Shown here in pieces: positions 8,215-16,619 of a stretch of DNA of 52,483 nt (position 1 is its first letter; every line of letters starts with the position of its first letter). The stretch covers positions 1 to 52,483 of the forward strand of contig NZ_AMGM01000026.1 in the NCBI RefSeq assembly GCF_000298295.1, read 5' to 3'. The notes under the pieces are model-generated. The model was given only the letters and a program-made list of their open reading frames with translations. It was not told where the DNA came from and did not search any database. The stretch is from Cecembia lonarensis LW9 (GTDB taxonomy: Bacteria > Bacteroidota > Bacteroidia > Cytophagales > Cyclobacteriaceae). Position numbers and translations under genes: made by a program.

Positions 8215-9015
8215 ATGAATGTAAGCATCATTAAAATCGGAGGCAATGTCATCGACTTTCCTGAAAAGTTGGATGAATTCCTTTACCTTTTCGCTAGGTT
8301 TCCAGGCAAAAAAATCCTGGTTCACGGAGGGGGAATTATGGCATCCAAATTTGGGGAAAGCCTTGGTGTCATGCCTGAAATGGTAGACGGCAGAAGAATC
8401 ACCGACAAAGACACGCTAGATATCGTCACCATGGTTTATGCCGGACTCATCAACAAACAGATCGTAGCCAAATTGCAGGGTTTGAAACAAAATGCCTTGG
8501 GAATGACCGGAGCTGACGGCAACCTGATCCGTTCCATCAAAAGACCTGTCAAAACCATTGATTATGGTTTTGTAGGAGATATTAAGGAAGTTAATGTTGA
8601 CCTCATCAAAACCTTGCTGGATGCTGACATCATCCCTGTAGTCAGTGCCATTACCCATGATAAAAAAGGACAGTTACTCAATACCAATGCAGACAGCATT
8701 GCTTCAGAGTTGGCGACCAATCTATCCAAAAAGCTTAACGTGAACCTCTATTATTGCTTCAACAAAGCAGGCGTTTTGATCGATGAAAAAAATGAAAGTT
8801 CCATCATACCACTCATCAATGAGGATATCTACGCAGAGCTGAGAAAAGAAAACGTGATTCACTCCGGCATGATCCCTAAATTAGATAATGCATTTACCGC
8901 ACTTCACAAAGGTGTCAACCATGTTTGGATAGGTAAAGCAGAGAATTTATTACTGGCCGCAAAGGGAAAACTTTCAGGTACAAGCATTGAGAGGCACAAG
9001 TACGACTTGTATTGA
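8215..9015 (+). CDS. argB: N-acylglutamate kinase
   Basis: Phosphorylates N-acylglutamate at the gamma-carboxyl. It belongs to the amino-acid kinase family: KIGGNVID at the N terminus, LVHGGGIMAS, the VDGRRITD glutamate-binding segment, NTNADSIAS for nucleotide binding and HSGMIPKLDNA near the C terminus. At 266 residues it lacks the extra N-terminal helix typical of arginine-inhibited hexameric kinases, so strong feedback by arginine is not expected (inference). It starts 40 bp after argF' and ends 5 bp before argE. Confidence 0.95.
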   Translation: MNVSIIKIGGNVIDFPEKLDEFLYLFARFPGKKILVHGGGIMASKFGESLGVMPEMVDGRRITDKDTLDIVTMVYAGLINKQIVAKLQGLKQNALGMTGADGNLIRSIKRPVKTIDYGFVGDIKEVNVDLIKTLLDADIIPVVSAITHDKKGQLLNTNADSIASELATNLSKKLNVNLYYCFNKAGVLIDEKNESSIIPLINEDIYAELRKENVIHSGMIPKLDNAFTALHKGVNHVWIGKAENLLLAAKGKLSGTSIERHKYDLY

Positions 9016-9020
9016 AATTT

Positions 9021-10097
9021 ATGGACAATTTGGTGCAGGAACTGACAGATAAGGCCATTGCCTTACTCCAATCCCTCATTGAAACACCTTCACTGAGTAA
9101 AGAGGAACATCTTACCGCTGACCTGATTGAGGCTTTCTTGACGGAGCATGGCGCTGTTTGCTTTAGGAAAGGAAACAATGTCTGGGCTTTCTCGAAAAGA
9201 AAGTGGGAAAACAAGCCCTACATTTTACTCAATTCGCACCACGATACCGTTAAGCCCAATTTAGGATATACCAAAGACCCATTTAAGGCCATTATAGATG
9301 ATGGTAAACTCTTTGGCCTGGGCAGTAATGATGCCGGAGGTTGTCTGGTAAGTCTTTTGGCCACCTTCCTCTATTTTTATGAAAAAGAACTCCCCTTTAA
9401 TCTGATCATGGCCGCTACGGCCGAAGAAGAAATTTCCGGGAAAAATGGAATTGAAAGCATCCTTTCTGAACTTCCGGATCTGAAACTGGCCATTGTAGGG
9501 GAACCTACGCTTATGCAGATGGCCGTTGCCGAAAAAGGATTATTGGTAATTGACGCCAGAGTTACTGGCAAAGCGGGGCATGCAGCAAGGGAAGAAGGAG
9601 AAAATGCCCTTTACAAAGCTTTAGATGACCTAAATGCTATCAGAGATTATCAATTCAAAAGGATTTCACCCTATTTAGGGAAAAGTAAAGTTACAGCCAC
9701 CATCATTCAATCAGGTGATCAGCACAATGTCGTGCCTGATCTTTGTACCTACACCTTGGACGTAAGGGTGACAGATGCATACACCTTAGAAGAGGCTATG
9801 GAGGAATTGAGAATTGTTCTCAAGGCAGAACTTCATCCCAGATCTTTGCGGCTGAACTCTTCAAAAGTTCCTGATGGACACCCTATACTAAAAGTAGGGG
9901 AAATCTTAAACCTTGAAAAATATGGGAGTCCTACCCTATCTGATCAGGCACTTATCCCCTTTCCATCTATAAAAATCGGCCCGGGAGATTCTGCCAGGTC
10001 ACATACCGCTGACGAATTCATTTATATCAATGAAATTAAAAATGGAATCATTGGCTATATTCGCTTATTGGAAACCTACGCAGAATTGGTAAAATAA
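9021..10097 (+). CDS. argE: M20 family N-acylcitrulline/acylornithine deacylase (ArgE-like)
   Basis: Zinc-dependent M20 amidohydrolase. In an argF'-type pathway its substrate should be N-acyl-citrulline, released as citrulline for ArgG. The SHHDTV motif (72-77) supplies the first metal His and general Asp, and GSNDAGG contains bridging Asp104. The catalytic/metal pair is in TAEEE (about 133-137), and a late HTADEF supplies the last His. The start is taken at ATG 9021, five bases after argB stops; a TTG three codons upstream is less likely. The reading gives 358 residues. Confidence 0.92.
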   Translation: MDNLVQELTDKAIALLQSLIETPSLSKEEHLTADLIEAFLTEHGAVCFRKGNNVWAFSKRKWENKPYILLNSHHDTVKPNLGYTKDPFKAIIDDGKLFGLGSNDAGGCLVSLLATFLYFYEKELPFNLIMAATAEEEISGKNGIESILSELPDLKLAIVGEPTLMQMAVAEKGLLVIDARVTGKAGHAAREEGENALYKALDDLNAIRDYQFKRISPYLGKSKVTATIIQSGDQHNVVPDLCTYTLDVRVTDAYTLEEAMEELRIVLKAELHPRSLRLNSSKVPDGHPILKVGEILNLEKYGSPTLSDQALIPFPSIKIGPGDSARSHTADEFIYINEIKNGIIGYIRLLETYAELVK

Positions 10098-10133
10098 AAG
10101 TAACCCTAGACAATTAAAAAGAATAATTCAAGC

Positions 10134-11471
10134 ATGAAGCTCTGGCAAAAAAACACAAGTGCAAAGAAAGAAGTCGAACAATTCACCATTGGAAGGGATC
10201 CTGAATTTGATATCATTTTAGCCCCTTTCGATGTTTTGGGATCCATGGCCCATGCCATCATGCTTAAGAAAATCGGACTTTTGACACAAGGAGAACGGGA
10301 GCTTTTGCTCAAAGGCTTAAAGGACATTTACTTTGAAATTGAAAAAGGTCAGTTTACCATCGAAGAGGGTGTGGAGGATGTACATTCTCAAGTTGAATTT
10401 TTATTGACACAAAGATTGGGTGAAGTAGGGAAAAAGCTACACAGCGGCAGGTCTAGAAACGATCAGGTCCTGGTAGATCTGAAACTATTTTACAGGGCTG
10501 CCATAAGGGAAATCACAGAAGCAAGCATAGAATTATTTACGTTATTAACTGAATTGGCCGATAAGCACAAAGCAGATCTGATGCCTGGATACACCCATAC
10601 CCAATTGGCTATGCCTTCATCATTTGGATTATGGTTCGCTTCTTTTGCGGAGAGCTTAGCCGAAGACATGGATCTCCTGTACGCTGCTTACAAGTTGTCC
10701 AATAAAAACCCCTTAGGTTCCGCCGCAGGCTATGGTTCTTCCTTTCCCCTGAACAGGACCTTGACCACCCAACTATTGGGCTTTGAGGACCTGCACCACA
10801 ACGTGATCAACGCACAAAACAGTCGGGGAAAAACAGAAAAAAACCTTGCTTTTGCCATGGCAGGCATAGCTGGAACCTTAAACAAACTGGCAGCAGATGT
10901 CTGTATTTTCATGAATCAGCATTTCGGTTTCATCAGCTTCCCGGACAATCTGACCACAGGAAGTAGCATCATGCCCCATAAGAAGAACCCGGATGTATTT
11001 GAATTGATTAGGGCTAAAACCAATCAGATACAGGCCATTCCCAATCAGGCTACCTTACTTTTGACTAACATGACCACAGGGTATCACAGGGACCTGCAAT
11101 TGCTCAAAGAGTCTATTTTCCCTGGAATAGATAGCCTTTTGGATTGCCTACGGATGAGTACTTTCATGTTGAAAGAAATAAAAATCAAAGAAAATATCCT
11201 CAAAGACGACATGTATCAGTATGTCTTCAGTGTGGAAGTGGTCAATGATTTGGTTTTGCAGGGCATGCCGTTCAGAGATGCCTACAAAAAAGTAGGATTG
11301 GATATTGAAGCCGGAAATTTCCAGCCCGACCAAAGCAAAGTTAACCACAGCCACGAAGGAAGTATTGGCAACCTTTGTTTGGAAGAAATTAAAGGAAAAA
11401 TGCAGGTTGCACTGGACCAGTTTGATTTTAATAAAGTTTCCAAAAAAATCGAGGGACTTCTCGCCCATTGA
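10134..11471 (+). CDS. argH: Argininosuccinate lyase
   Basis: Splits argininosuccinate into arginine and fumarate, the last step of the pathway. It is a fumarase/aspartase superfamily member with SGRSRND (104-110), GYTHTQ with catalytic His155, and the signature loop GSSIMPHKKNP (276-286) carrying the catalytic Ser. The length is 445 residues. It is the last gene of the operon; the stop is followed within 20 bp by a palindromic repeat element able to fold into hairpins. Confidence 0.97.
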   Translation: MKLWQKNTSAKKEVEQFTIGRDPEFDIILAPFDVLGSMAHAIMLKKIGLLTQGERELLLKGLKDIYFEIEKGQFTIEEGVEDVHSQVEFLLTQRLGEVGKKLHSGRSRNDQVLVDLKLFYRAAIREITEASIELFTLLTELADKHKADLMPGYTHTQLAMPSSFGLWFASFAESLAEDMDLLYAAYKLSNKNPLGSAAGYGSSFPLNRTLTTQLLGFEDLHHNVINAQNSRGKTEKNLAFAMAGIAGTLNKLAADVCIFMNQHFGFISFPDNLTTGSSIMPHKKNPDVFELIRAKTNQIQAIPNQATLLLTNMTTGYHRDLQLLKESIFPGIDSLLDCLRMSTFMLKEIKIKENILKDDMYQYVFSVEVVNDLVLQGMPFRDAYKKVGLDIEAGNFQPDQSKVNHSHEGSIGNLCLEEIKGKMQVALDQFDFNKVSKKIEGLLAH

Positions 11472-11486
11472 CAGATAGGAGTAACC

Positions 11487-11583
11487 GTCACCCTGAGTGA
11501 AGCGAAAGCCTGCCCCGATGCTTTCGGGGGGTCTCCTATTTTATGGGAGATACTTCGACTCCGCAAGCTCCGCTCAGCATGAC
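11487..11583. repeat. Palindromic intergenic repeat (GTCACCCTGAGTG...CGCTCAGCATGAC), probable bidirectional terminator
   Basis: The ends form an imperfect inverted repeat (GTCACCCTGAGTG against CGCTCAGCATGAC). Two inner hairpins are visible: CCCCGA/TCGGGG near 11512-11528 and TCTCCTA/TGGGAGA near 11531-11550. Repeats of this GTCA-CTGAG / CTTCGACTCCGCTCAGCATGAC type are common between genes in Bacteroidota. It lies between the convergent argH and YceI-like genes and probably ends both transcripts. Confidence 0.7.
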
Positions 11584-11585
11584 GT

Positions 11586-11636
11586 TTCAATAACTGTCAT
11601 TTCTTTTTCTGAACATTTTCCTAAATGTTGAATTCT
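11586..11636 (+). repeat. Dispersed 51-bp repeat, copy B
   Basis: Second copy of the segment at 107-157 (47 of 51 identical). It runs on into CTCAGAATGAC, and the reverse complement of that extension supplies the last codons and stop of the YceI-like gene at 11636. Confidence 0.75.
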
Positions 11637-12157
11637 CAGAATGACAGATTGAACTCCAGCTTCAATTCCTCTTCTACCTTAACGAGGCCGCCAAGTTTCT
11701 TTGGCGCTTCCAATTCAAGTTCATTAAAGCTGAGTACAAGATTGGCACGAATACCATCTGCCACTCTTTTTAGCGGCAGGTCTTTATAATGGAGTTTTTT
11801 ACCAACTATGTCTACGGAAAGGTCACAGGAATAATGTCCGTAATTGGATTTAAGGTTCTTCACTCTTACCCTTGCATGAGGATAATCCTCCGCTTTGATG
11901 GTTTTCCGGAAATCACGGTTCAACAAAAAATTACCGCAGGAAAATTCTTGGACTGGTATATCAAAAACAAGTTCTTTGGACTTTAAGGGAGAGTCAATAA
12001 TAAGCGTGTCCTTCAAGCTATTTTTTGCATAGTCACAATCGAATCCACCAATAGAGGTCTGACCACTGACGGTGATCATTTTTTTGGTTACTACGACCTC
12101 CCTTTCTTCTTTATAAGGATTCAAAAGGACCAGGAAAAGCGCTAAAAGGACACGCAT
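11636..12157 (-). CDS. YceI-like periplasmic protein
   Basis: A 173-residue protein with a short hydrophobic N terminus (MRVLLALFLVLL), probably exported. The pattern of alternating strands (SPLKSKELVFDIPVQEF; FRKTIKAEDYPHARVRVKNL; GKKLHYKDLPL) resembles the YceI lipocalin-like beta-barrel family, which binds isoprenoid-like or amphiphilic ligands in known members. Similarity is weaker than for the gene at 13478. It is the third gene of a minus-strand operon, 12 bp after the outer-membrane barrel gene. Its last three codons (Leu-Ser-Phe, stop) overlap the repeat at 11586-11645, so its C terminus was probably reshaped by repeat insertion. Confidence 0.65.
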   Translation of the reverse strand: MRVLLALFLVLLNPYKEEREVVVTKKMITVSGQTSIGGFDCDYAKNSLKDTLIIDSPLKSKELVFDIPVQEFSCGNFLLNRDFRKTIKAEDYPHARVRVKNLKSNYGHYSCDLSVDIVGKKLHYKDLPLKRVADGIRANLVLSFNELELEAPKKLGGLVKVEEELKLEFNLSF

Positions 12158-12169
12158 ATGATCATTATT

Positions 12170-13465
12170 TTAGAAGCCTATCACACCTTCAATCATCAAG
12201 CCATTGAATTTGCCACCATTTCTGATATCACTTGCGGCAAAGCCATTGTAGTTTTGGCTCACGTACTCTAATTTAGCCAAGATATTTTTGGTAACAAACC
12301 ATCCACCACCTACTTGCACTCGGTCAATACTTGCTTCAAGACCTGAGCCAAAAAGTGTTCCTTCAACCTTATTGTATCTTCCTGCCACATAGAATTTTTC
12401 ATGGGTTCCAAATCTATACACCAGGTCTGTTCCGATTTGATTCCAGGTTCTATTGTCTGCCTCACCTCTTGCTGAACCGGTTGTTCTTTCAAAGTTACCG
12501 AAGAATTCCAAACCATGGAATTTCACGAAGGGATTGATTACCCAAGCTGTGATATTATCTGTCTGATTCGGGTTAAACCTACCTGAAGTAAAATTACCTG
12601 CTGTAGAAGCCAAGGTGTTTTCCATCACCATGTAGTACCTGGAACCTGCCCTGTCACCTCCCCATAGGGTATTTCTCTGAGAACCTGAAGTGGTATAGAT
12701 AGAACCTGTCAACCTAACCCTGAGGTCATCCGCAACCATGTTGTCATAACCAAATTTACCAATAAAATTGGGATTTCTATTGGCCGGATTGGTTACACCG
12801 CCCTGGATTTCACCACCGGTAACAGCCACCATAGCCAACCAGCCCTTATTTTGGAAGAATAATTCACCCCCAACTTCTGTGGTAAAGGCGTCCATGATAT
12901 AGTTACCTACAAATGGATTCCACATGGCATTGCCATTATCTGATCTTCTAAAGTGGGCATCACCGTAGTTGATTTCCATGTGCCCCACACGAAGGGTTAA
13001 ATATTTATTGAACCAATCTTGCTCACCTAAACCAAGGAAGTCCAATTTATCTACTTGAATAAAACCTCCTTTAACCCATGCTTCAGGATGGTGACGGGAA
13101 GAAAGGTAAGTAATTAAGTTCAAGCGCACACCATCTGCCAGGGCCACATCAATATTTAGGTTAGCGGTAGCCAAGTTAGTTCCTGCTCCAATTTCCATCA
13201 ATTGATTCAGGTTAACACCATTGGGATTTAAATTGGGTGAAGCTGTATTAGAGTGGCTTAGGTTTTGCCATTGCTGGGCAAAATGGCCACCAATCCTTAC
13301 CCGCATACCATCAAAAGCAACGGTATCTTCTTTTCCGGTTTCGAAAATATTCAAACCTCTTTGGTCATAAGGTCTCCAGAATTGCATGTCTCTCTGAAGT
13401 CCCTGAGCCATACCGGATACAACAAATCCGATTAAGGCAATCGCGGTAAAAATTATCTTTTTCAT
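12170..13465 (-). CDS. Outer-membrane beta-barrel (porin-like) protein
   Basis: A 431-residue protein with a signal peptide (MKKIIFTAIALIGFVVSGMAQ) and no lipobox. The rest is rich in alternating aromatic/hydrophobic strands and Gly/Asn turns, and it ends in a terminal Phe (IEGVIGF). All of this fits a porin-type barrel inserted by Bam. Aromatic girdle-like strands such as WVINPFVKFHGLEFFGNFERTT support a 14- to 18-strand pore. The gene is flanked at 12 bp on both sides by YceI-like genes, suggesting a shared role in moving or sensing a small ligand at the outer membrane. The substrate is unknown. Confidence 0.8.
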   Translation of the reverse strand: MKKIIFTAIALIGFVVSGMAQGLQRDMQFWRPYDQRGLNIFETGKEDTVAFDGMRVRIGGHFAQQWQNLSHSNTASPNLNPNGVNLNQLMEIGAGTNLATANLNIDVALADGVRLNLITYLSSRHHPEAWVKGGFIQVDKLDFLGLGEQDWFNKYLTLRVGHMEINYGDAHFRRSDNGNAMWNPFVGNYIMDAFTTEVGGELFFQNKGWLAMVAVTGGEIQGGVTNPANRNPNFIGKFGYDNMVADDLRVRLTGSIYTTSGSQRNTLWGGDRAGSRYYMVMENTLASTAGNFTSGRFNPNQTDNITAWVINPFVKFHGLEFFGNFERTTGSARGEADNRTWNQIGTDLVYRFGTHEKFYVAGRYNKVEGTLFGSGLEASIDRVQVGGGWFVTKNILAKLEYVSQNYNGFAASDIRNGGKFNGLMIEGVIGF

Positions 13466-13477
13466 AGTTATGGGATT

Positions 13478-14053
13478 TTAATTATTTGGTTGAAATGTTG
13501 TTTTAAATTTTATAGTGATTTCATCTCTTGTCTTGACAGTACCTAAAAGCGCTGTTGGTGGATCAATCGAGAATGTTGTCAATTTTGTATCATAGTTTCC
13601 TTCAAATATGATGTTTTTACCACTTTGAGAAACTTTCACTGGAAAACTGGCTGGTTTAGTCACCCCAGCAATGGTAAAGTCACCTTTTGCCTGATAATTT
13701 GATCCATTGCCAGTCAATTCCTTCAGTGTGAATTTGACCTCCTTGTTCTTTTTAGTATCCAAGGCTTTGTAAGCATTGGAATCCAATCCTCTGGTTCCAC
13801 TTTTTAAGCTTTCAGCTTCCATGGTAACTTGAAGATTTTTGATGCCTTTGAATTGGTTACCTTCCATTAAAAACTCTCCTTCGCCTTTGGCTGTATTGGA
13901 AGTCATGTCCCAATCATGAAGTGAGGAACCTCCTTCTACTTTCAGTTCAGGGGATGGTCCCAATACATATTTTGTTTGAGCTTTTGCAACTTCTATAAGA
14001 CCAAACATCAGCGTAAGGATCAAAACGGGTATTAAGGTTTTTGTAAATTTCAT
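13478..14053 (-). CDS. YceI family protein
   Basis: A 191-residue secreted lipocalin-like protein: signal peptide MKFTKTLIPVLILTLMFGLIEVAKAQ, then a YceI core with the typical VEGGSSLHDWDMTS start, AYKALDTKKNKEVKFTL (the family's LDxxKYPxxxF region) and GDFTIAGVTKPASFPV (the LTIxGxTKxV motif). YceI proteins bind long amphiphilic or isoprenoid ligands in solved structures; the ligand here is unknown. It is the first gene of the YceI-barrel-YceI operon, with 200 bp upstream that should hold the promoter. Confidence 0.9.
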   Translation of the reverse strand: MKFTKTLIPVLILTLMFGLIEVAKAQTKYVLGPSPELKVEGGSSLHDWDMTSNTAKGEGEFLMEGNQFKGIKNLQVTMEAESLKSGTRGLDSNAYKALDTKKNKEVKFTLKELTGNGSNYQAKGDFTIAGVTKPASFPVKVSQSGKNIIFEGNYDTKLTTFSIDPPTALLGTVKTRDEITIKFKTTFQPNN

Positions 14054-14180
14054 AATCTTATCCGGTTAATTGATAGCACAAATTTGGAAACAAAGAGCCT
14101 AATACATCATGACGAAAATCATATTCCACTATGATTAAAGGCACAACTAAAAAAGTCATAAAATAGCGATATAAACAGAA

Positions 14181-14213
14181 AAACCTCCTTCTGAAATCAG
14201 AAGGAGGTTTTTT
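14181..14213 (-). terminator. Rho-independent terminator after the DUF6909 gene
   Basis: Perfect 14-bp inverted repeat AAACCTCCTTCTGA/TCAGAAGGAGGTTT with runs of T on both strands. On the minus strand it lies about 40 bases after the stop of the gene at 14254, so it should end that transcript. Confidence 0.85.
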
Positions 14214-14253
14214 AAATTATTATTCTTGCAAAAGAATTTTTTGTATAAATTCT

Positions 14254-15924
14254 TTATATAAACAACTTTTGTAAAATTTTATAAGTAATCAGATAAGTAG
14301 GTTTCACCCCATCCATACCCAATGCACCAGAAGCTAGGGTACTTCCTGTCTCCAAAGGATTATCCGAAGCATAATAGGCATACATGACTTTGACATTCTT
14401 TTTAATACTCTGTCTGATCCGGCTTTCTGATTGAATGGCTTTTTGATAATGCGCACCTTCCATTTCAAGCCCTATGGCTTTCCATGATGATTCCATCAGG
14501 TAACTGAGTACATCCTTATTTTGGAGAGAAGTACCTAAGACTGTAAACATTGTGCCTTGGAAAACGCCAAGACCGTGGCCTTCAAAGTCTTTTTTGTTCA
14601 GCTCATTTTTGAATGGATAATTGTCCGCCGTTCCTTCAAAAACATGGCTATCAGGGATCATAATATCCCCTTTCCTACCGGTTAAAATACCTGCCTTTCC
14701 CATAATAGAGGCTGAAAGTACATTAAGGGGAAAAGATTTGCCATTTTCTAATTCATAAGGCTTCAATAATTCATCAAAACACTCATAAGCCTGTTCTCCA
14801 AAAGCATAATCCATCACAAGAATTACAGGCCTTTTATTGGGGTCCTCAGGCAATTCACAACCTGAAAGCAAGGTTTTGGCTGACATGGCCGCAGTGTCAA
14901 AAAGCTGCACATGTATATTGGTTCCGGATTCATCAAATATTTCAATGAAACCGTTTTCCTGAGCATAATTATAAATTTCTTTGGCTTTGTTTTGTTTTGC
15001 GCCAACACTGATGTCCATGGCCACCTTTTCAATTTCTTCAAAGGTACTCAACCCCAATGCCTGATGGCCATAAATGGTATTAAGAAAACTATGCAAATTA
15101 GCAGATACAATATGTAAGGGCCTATCTATCAATCCGTGATCAAATAAGACTTTCTTGATTTTATTGGCCCATAACTCCCCATAAACGTGATGACCTACCC
15201 TTAAGCGTAATGTGGAAGAAAAAGATATTTCCCTGTCCCTTCCTTCAAAAGTCTCATCCATAGCCAATTTTCCCAAATGGTAAACAATTCTGAAAAGACT
15301 ATTGGTATGTGGGGAAACTTCAAACTTCTGTACAGCATCATGGGTTTCATCAAAGGTTCTTCCAATCACATGACTGAGATAAGAACAGGCCACCTCTTTG
15401 TCAAAATCCTCACCATTTTCTTCCTTGGCCACAATCTTACCAAGCATCTCCCAATTCAAGTCAATCCGCCCTTTGGGATCGGTACTATTGCTTCTGATTT
15501 TTTCAGACTCTACATATAAAAAAGTCAAATGGGTCAAAATATCATAAATATCAGACCTTCCTCGTGTCATTTCAACATACATCTGATCCTCATCTACCCT
15601 GTAACAGTTTCTTCTGCGCTTGGCAGGCACAATGGCAGGAAAGGTGGAGTTTTCATACCCTTCCCTACTGATCAATCGTATATAACGACATTCTTCGATG
15701 CCTCTGGGAAGCCTTTCCATGACATACAAAAGGCCATCCAATTCTATTTTTTCATCCTGGGCCAAAAGGCCATAAATCTCAGGACTTAACACCAAAAGTG
15801 AATCCACCAAAGACTCTCCTGAAACGCCCATCGGCTTATAAGAACCTCTCATAAAAAGGTGCCGCATGGTGATATATAGCTTCTCAATCGCCGCTCTGGA
15901 TTCCTGTGCTCTCGTTCTTTTCAT
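14254..15924 (-). CDS. DUF6909 family protein with nucleoside phosphorylase-like C terminus
   Basis: A 556-residue cytosolic protein that I recognise as the DUF6909 family of Bacteroidota; function unknown. The N-terminal half is helical and charged. The C-terminal region (about 330-556) reads like a nucleoside phosphorylase/nucleosidase fold. It has VILVMDYAFGEQ, the GLEMEGAHYQKAI helix (MEGA at 488-491, compare the Met-Glu ribose-binding motif of PNP/MTAN/AMP nucleosidase) and YASDNP at 518-523 (compare the purine-binding Ser-Asp). The enzyme assignment is inference from these motifs. It has no signal peptide, stands alone, and is terminated by the hairpin at 14181. Confidence 0.75.
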   Translation of the reverse strand: MKRTRAQESRAAIEKLYITMRHLFMRGSYKPMGVSGESLVDSLLVLSPEIYGLLAQDEKIELDGLLYVMERLPRGIEECRYIRLISREGYENSTFPAIVPAKRRRNCYRVDEDQMYVEMTRGRSDIYDILTHLTFLYVESEKIRSNSTDPKGRIDLNWEMLGKIVAKEENGEDFDKEVACSYLSHVIGRTFDETHDAVQKFEVSPHTNSLFRIVYHLGKLAMDETFEGRDREISFSSTLRLRVGHHVYGELWANKIKKVLFDHGLIDRPLHIVSANLHSFLNTIYGHQALGLSTFEEIEKVAMDISVGAKQNKAKEIYNYAQENGFIEIFDESGTNIHVQLFDTAAMSAKTLLSGCELPEDPNKRPVILVMDYAFGEQAYECFDELLKPYELENGKSFPLNVLSASIMGKAGILTGRKGDIMIPDSHVFEGTADNYPFKNELNKKDFEGHGLGVFQGTMFTVLGTSLQNKDVLSYLMESSWKAIGLEMEGAHYQKAIQSESRIRQSIKKNVKVMYAYYASDNPLETGSTLASGALGMDGVKPTYLITYKILQKLFI

Positions 15925-16032
15925 AGTTTATAAAATCATTTTGTAATAGATAAATTCTGCAAAATTAAGCAAAAAAGCCGAATCTGAAGGATTAAACTTT
16001 TATTAAATCCTTCATAAATACCAAAAAAAGAC

Positions 16033-16551
16033 CTAAAAATACCTGGTTTTCAATATGTTCAGATGATGCTCTGTATGTCCGGCAATGATGTAAAATAAAG
16101 CCCTTACCGAAACTGGACTGTTATTGGCATTGCCTTTAATTGTGTGTGTGGCTTCAGGCAGGTTTTTCAGTAAAGCGAGTAAAGCATACCGCGATGCTTC
16201 AAACTCATCCAGTAAACTACCCAAAGAAAGGCCATTGAAAAATCCATTTGATGCATAGGCATTTTCATCATAACCCGGCAAGGCTGCCTGTTCGCCCCTG
16301 GCGATACACAATGCCCTATATGCCATGATCCTGTCCGTATCTGTTATATGTCCTAAAAGTTCTTTGCCCGTCCATTTACCGGCAGCATATGCTTTTTGAC
16401 TCCCTTCTTCACCCAATTGACCGAAAGCTTGCCTGACATCGTCAATTTGATTGCGTAAAACATCGGCTATATTTTTCCCTTTTACAAAAGAAACATAAGA
16501 CTCGTAATATGGATTGTATTCCCCTGCTTGTGGCTCAGATAATGCGCTCAT
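16033..16551 (-). CDS. DinB-fold (DinB/YfiT) family protein
   Basis: A 172-residue four-helix-bundle protein of the DinB/YfiT type. The three metal-ligand histidines are placed as usual: one in WTGKELLGHITDTDRIM and two in the C-terminal GHTEHHLNIL. Bacteroidota DinB proteins are putative metal-dependent hydrolases or thiol S-transferases; the substrate is unknown. The start MSALSEPQ (ATG 16551) is chosen because the longer open frame to 16638 would run into the divergent M28 gene and looks non-coding. Confidence 0.87.
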   Translation of the reverse strand: MSALSEPQAGEYNPYYESYVSFVKGKNIADVLRNQIDDVRQAFGQLGEEGSQKAYAAGKWTGKELLGHITDTDRIMAYRALCIARGEQAALPGYDENAYASNGFFNGLSLGSLLDEFEASRYALLALLKNLPEATHTIKGNANNSPVSVRALFYIIAGHTEHHLNILKTRYF

Positions 16552-16619
16552 GTAATATATATTTAAATCATTGGTAGATCCATGTAAATTTAAGCGAATG
16601 ACATAAGATTTAAGAAAGT

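Noticed and set aside
11282-11590. 102-codon open frame antisense to argH and through the palindromic repeat
   Set aside because: It is the reverse strand of argH plus the repeat; such frames are by-products of the palindromic repeats and have no family resemblance.
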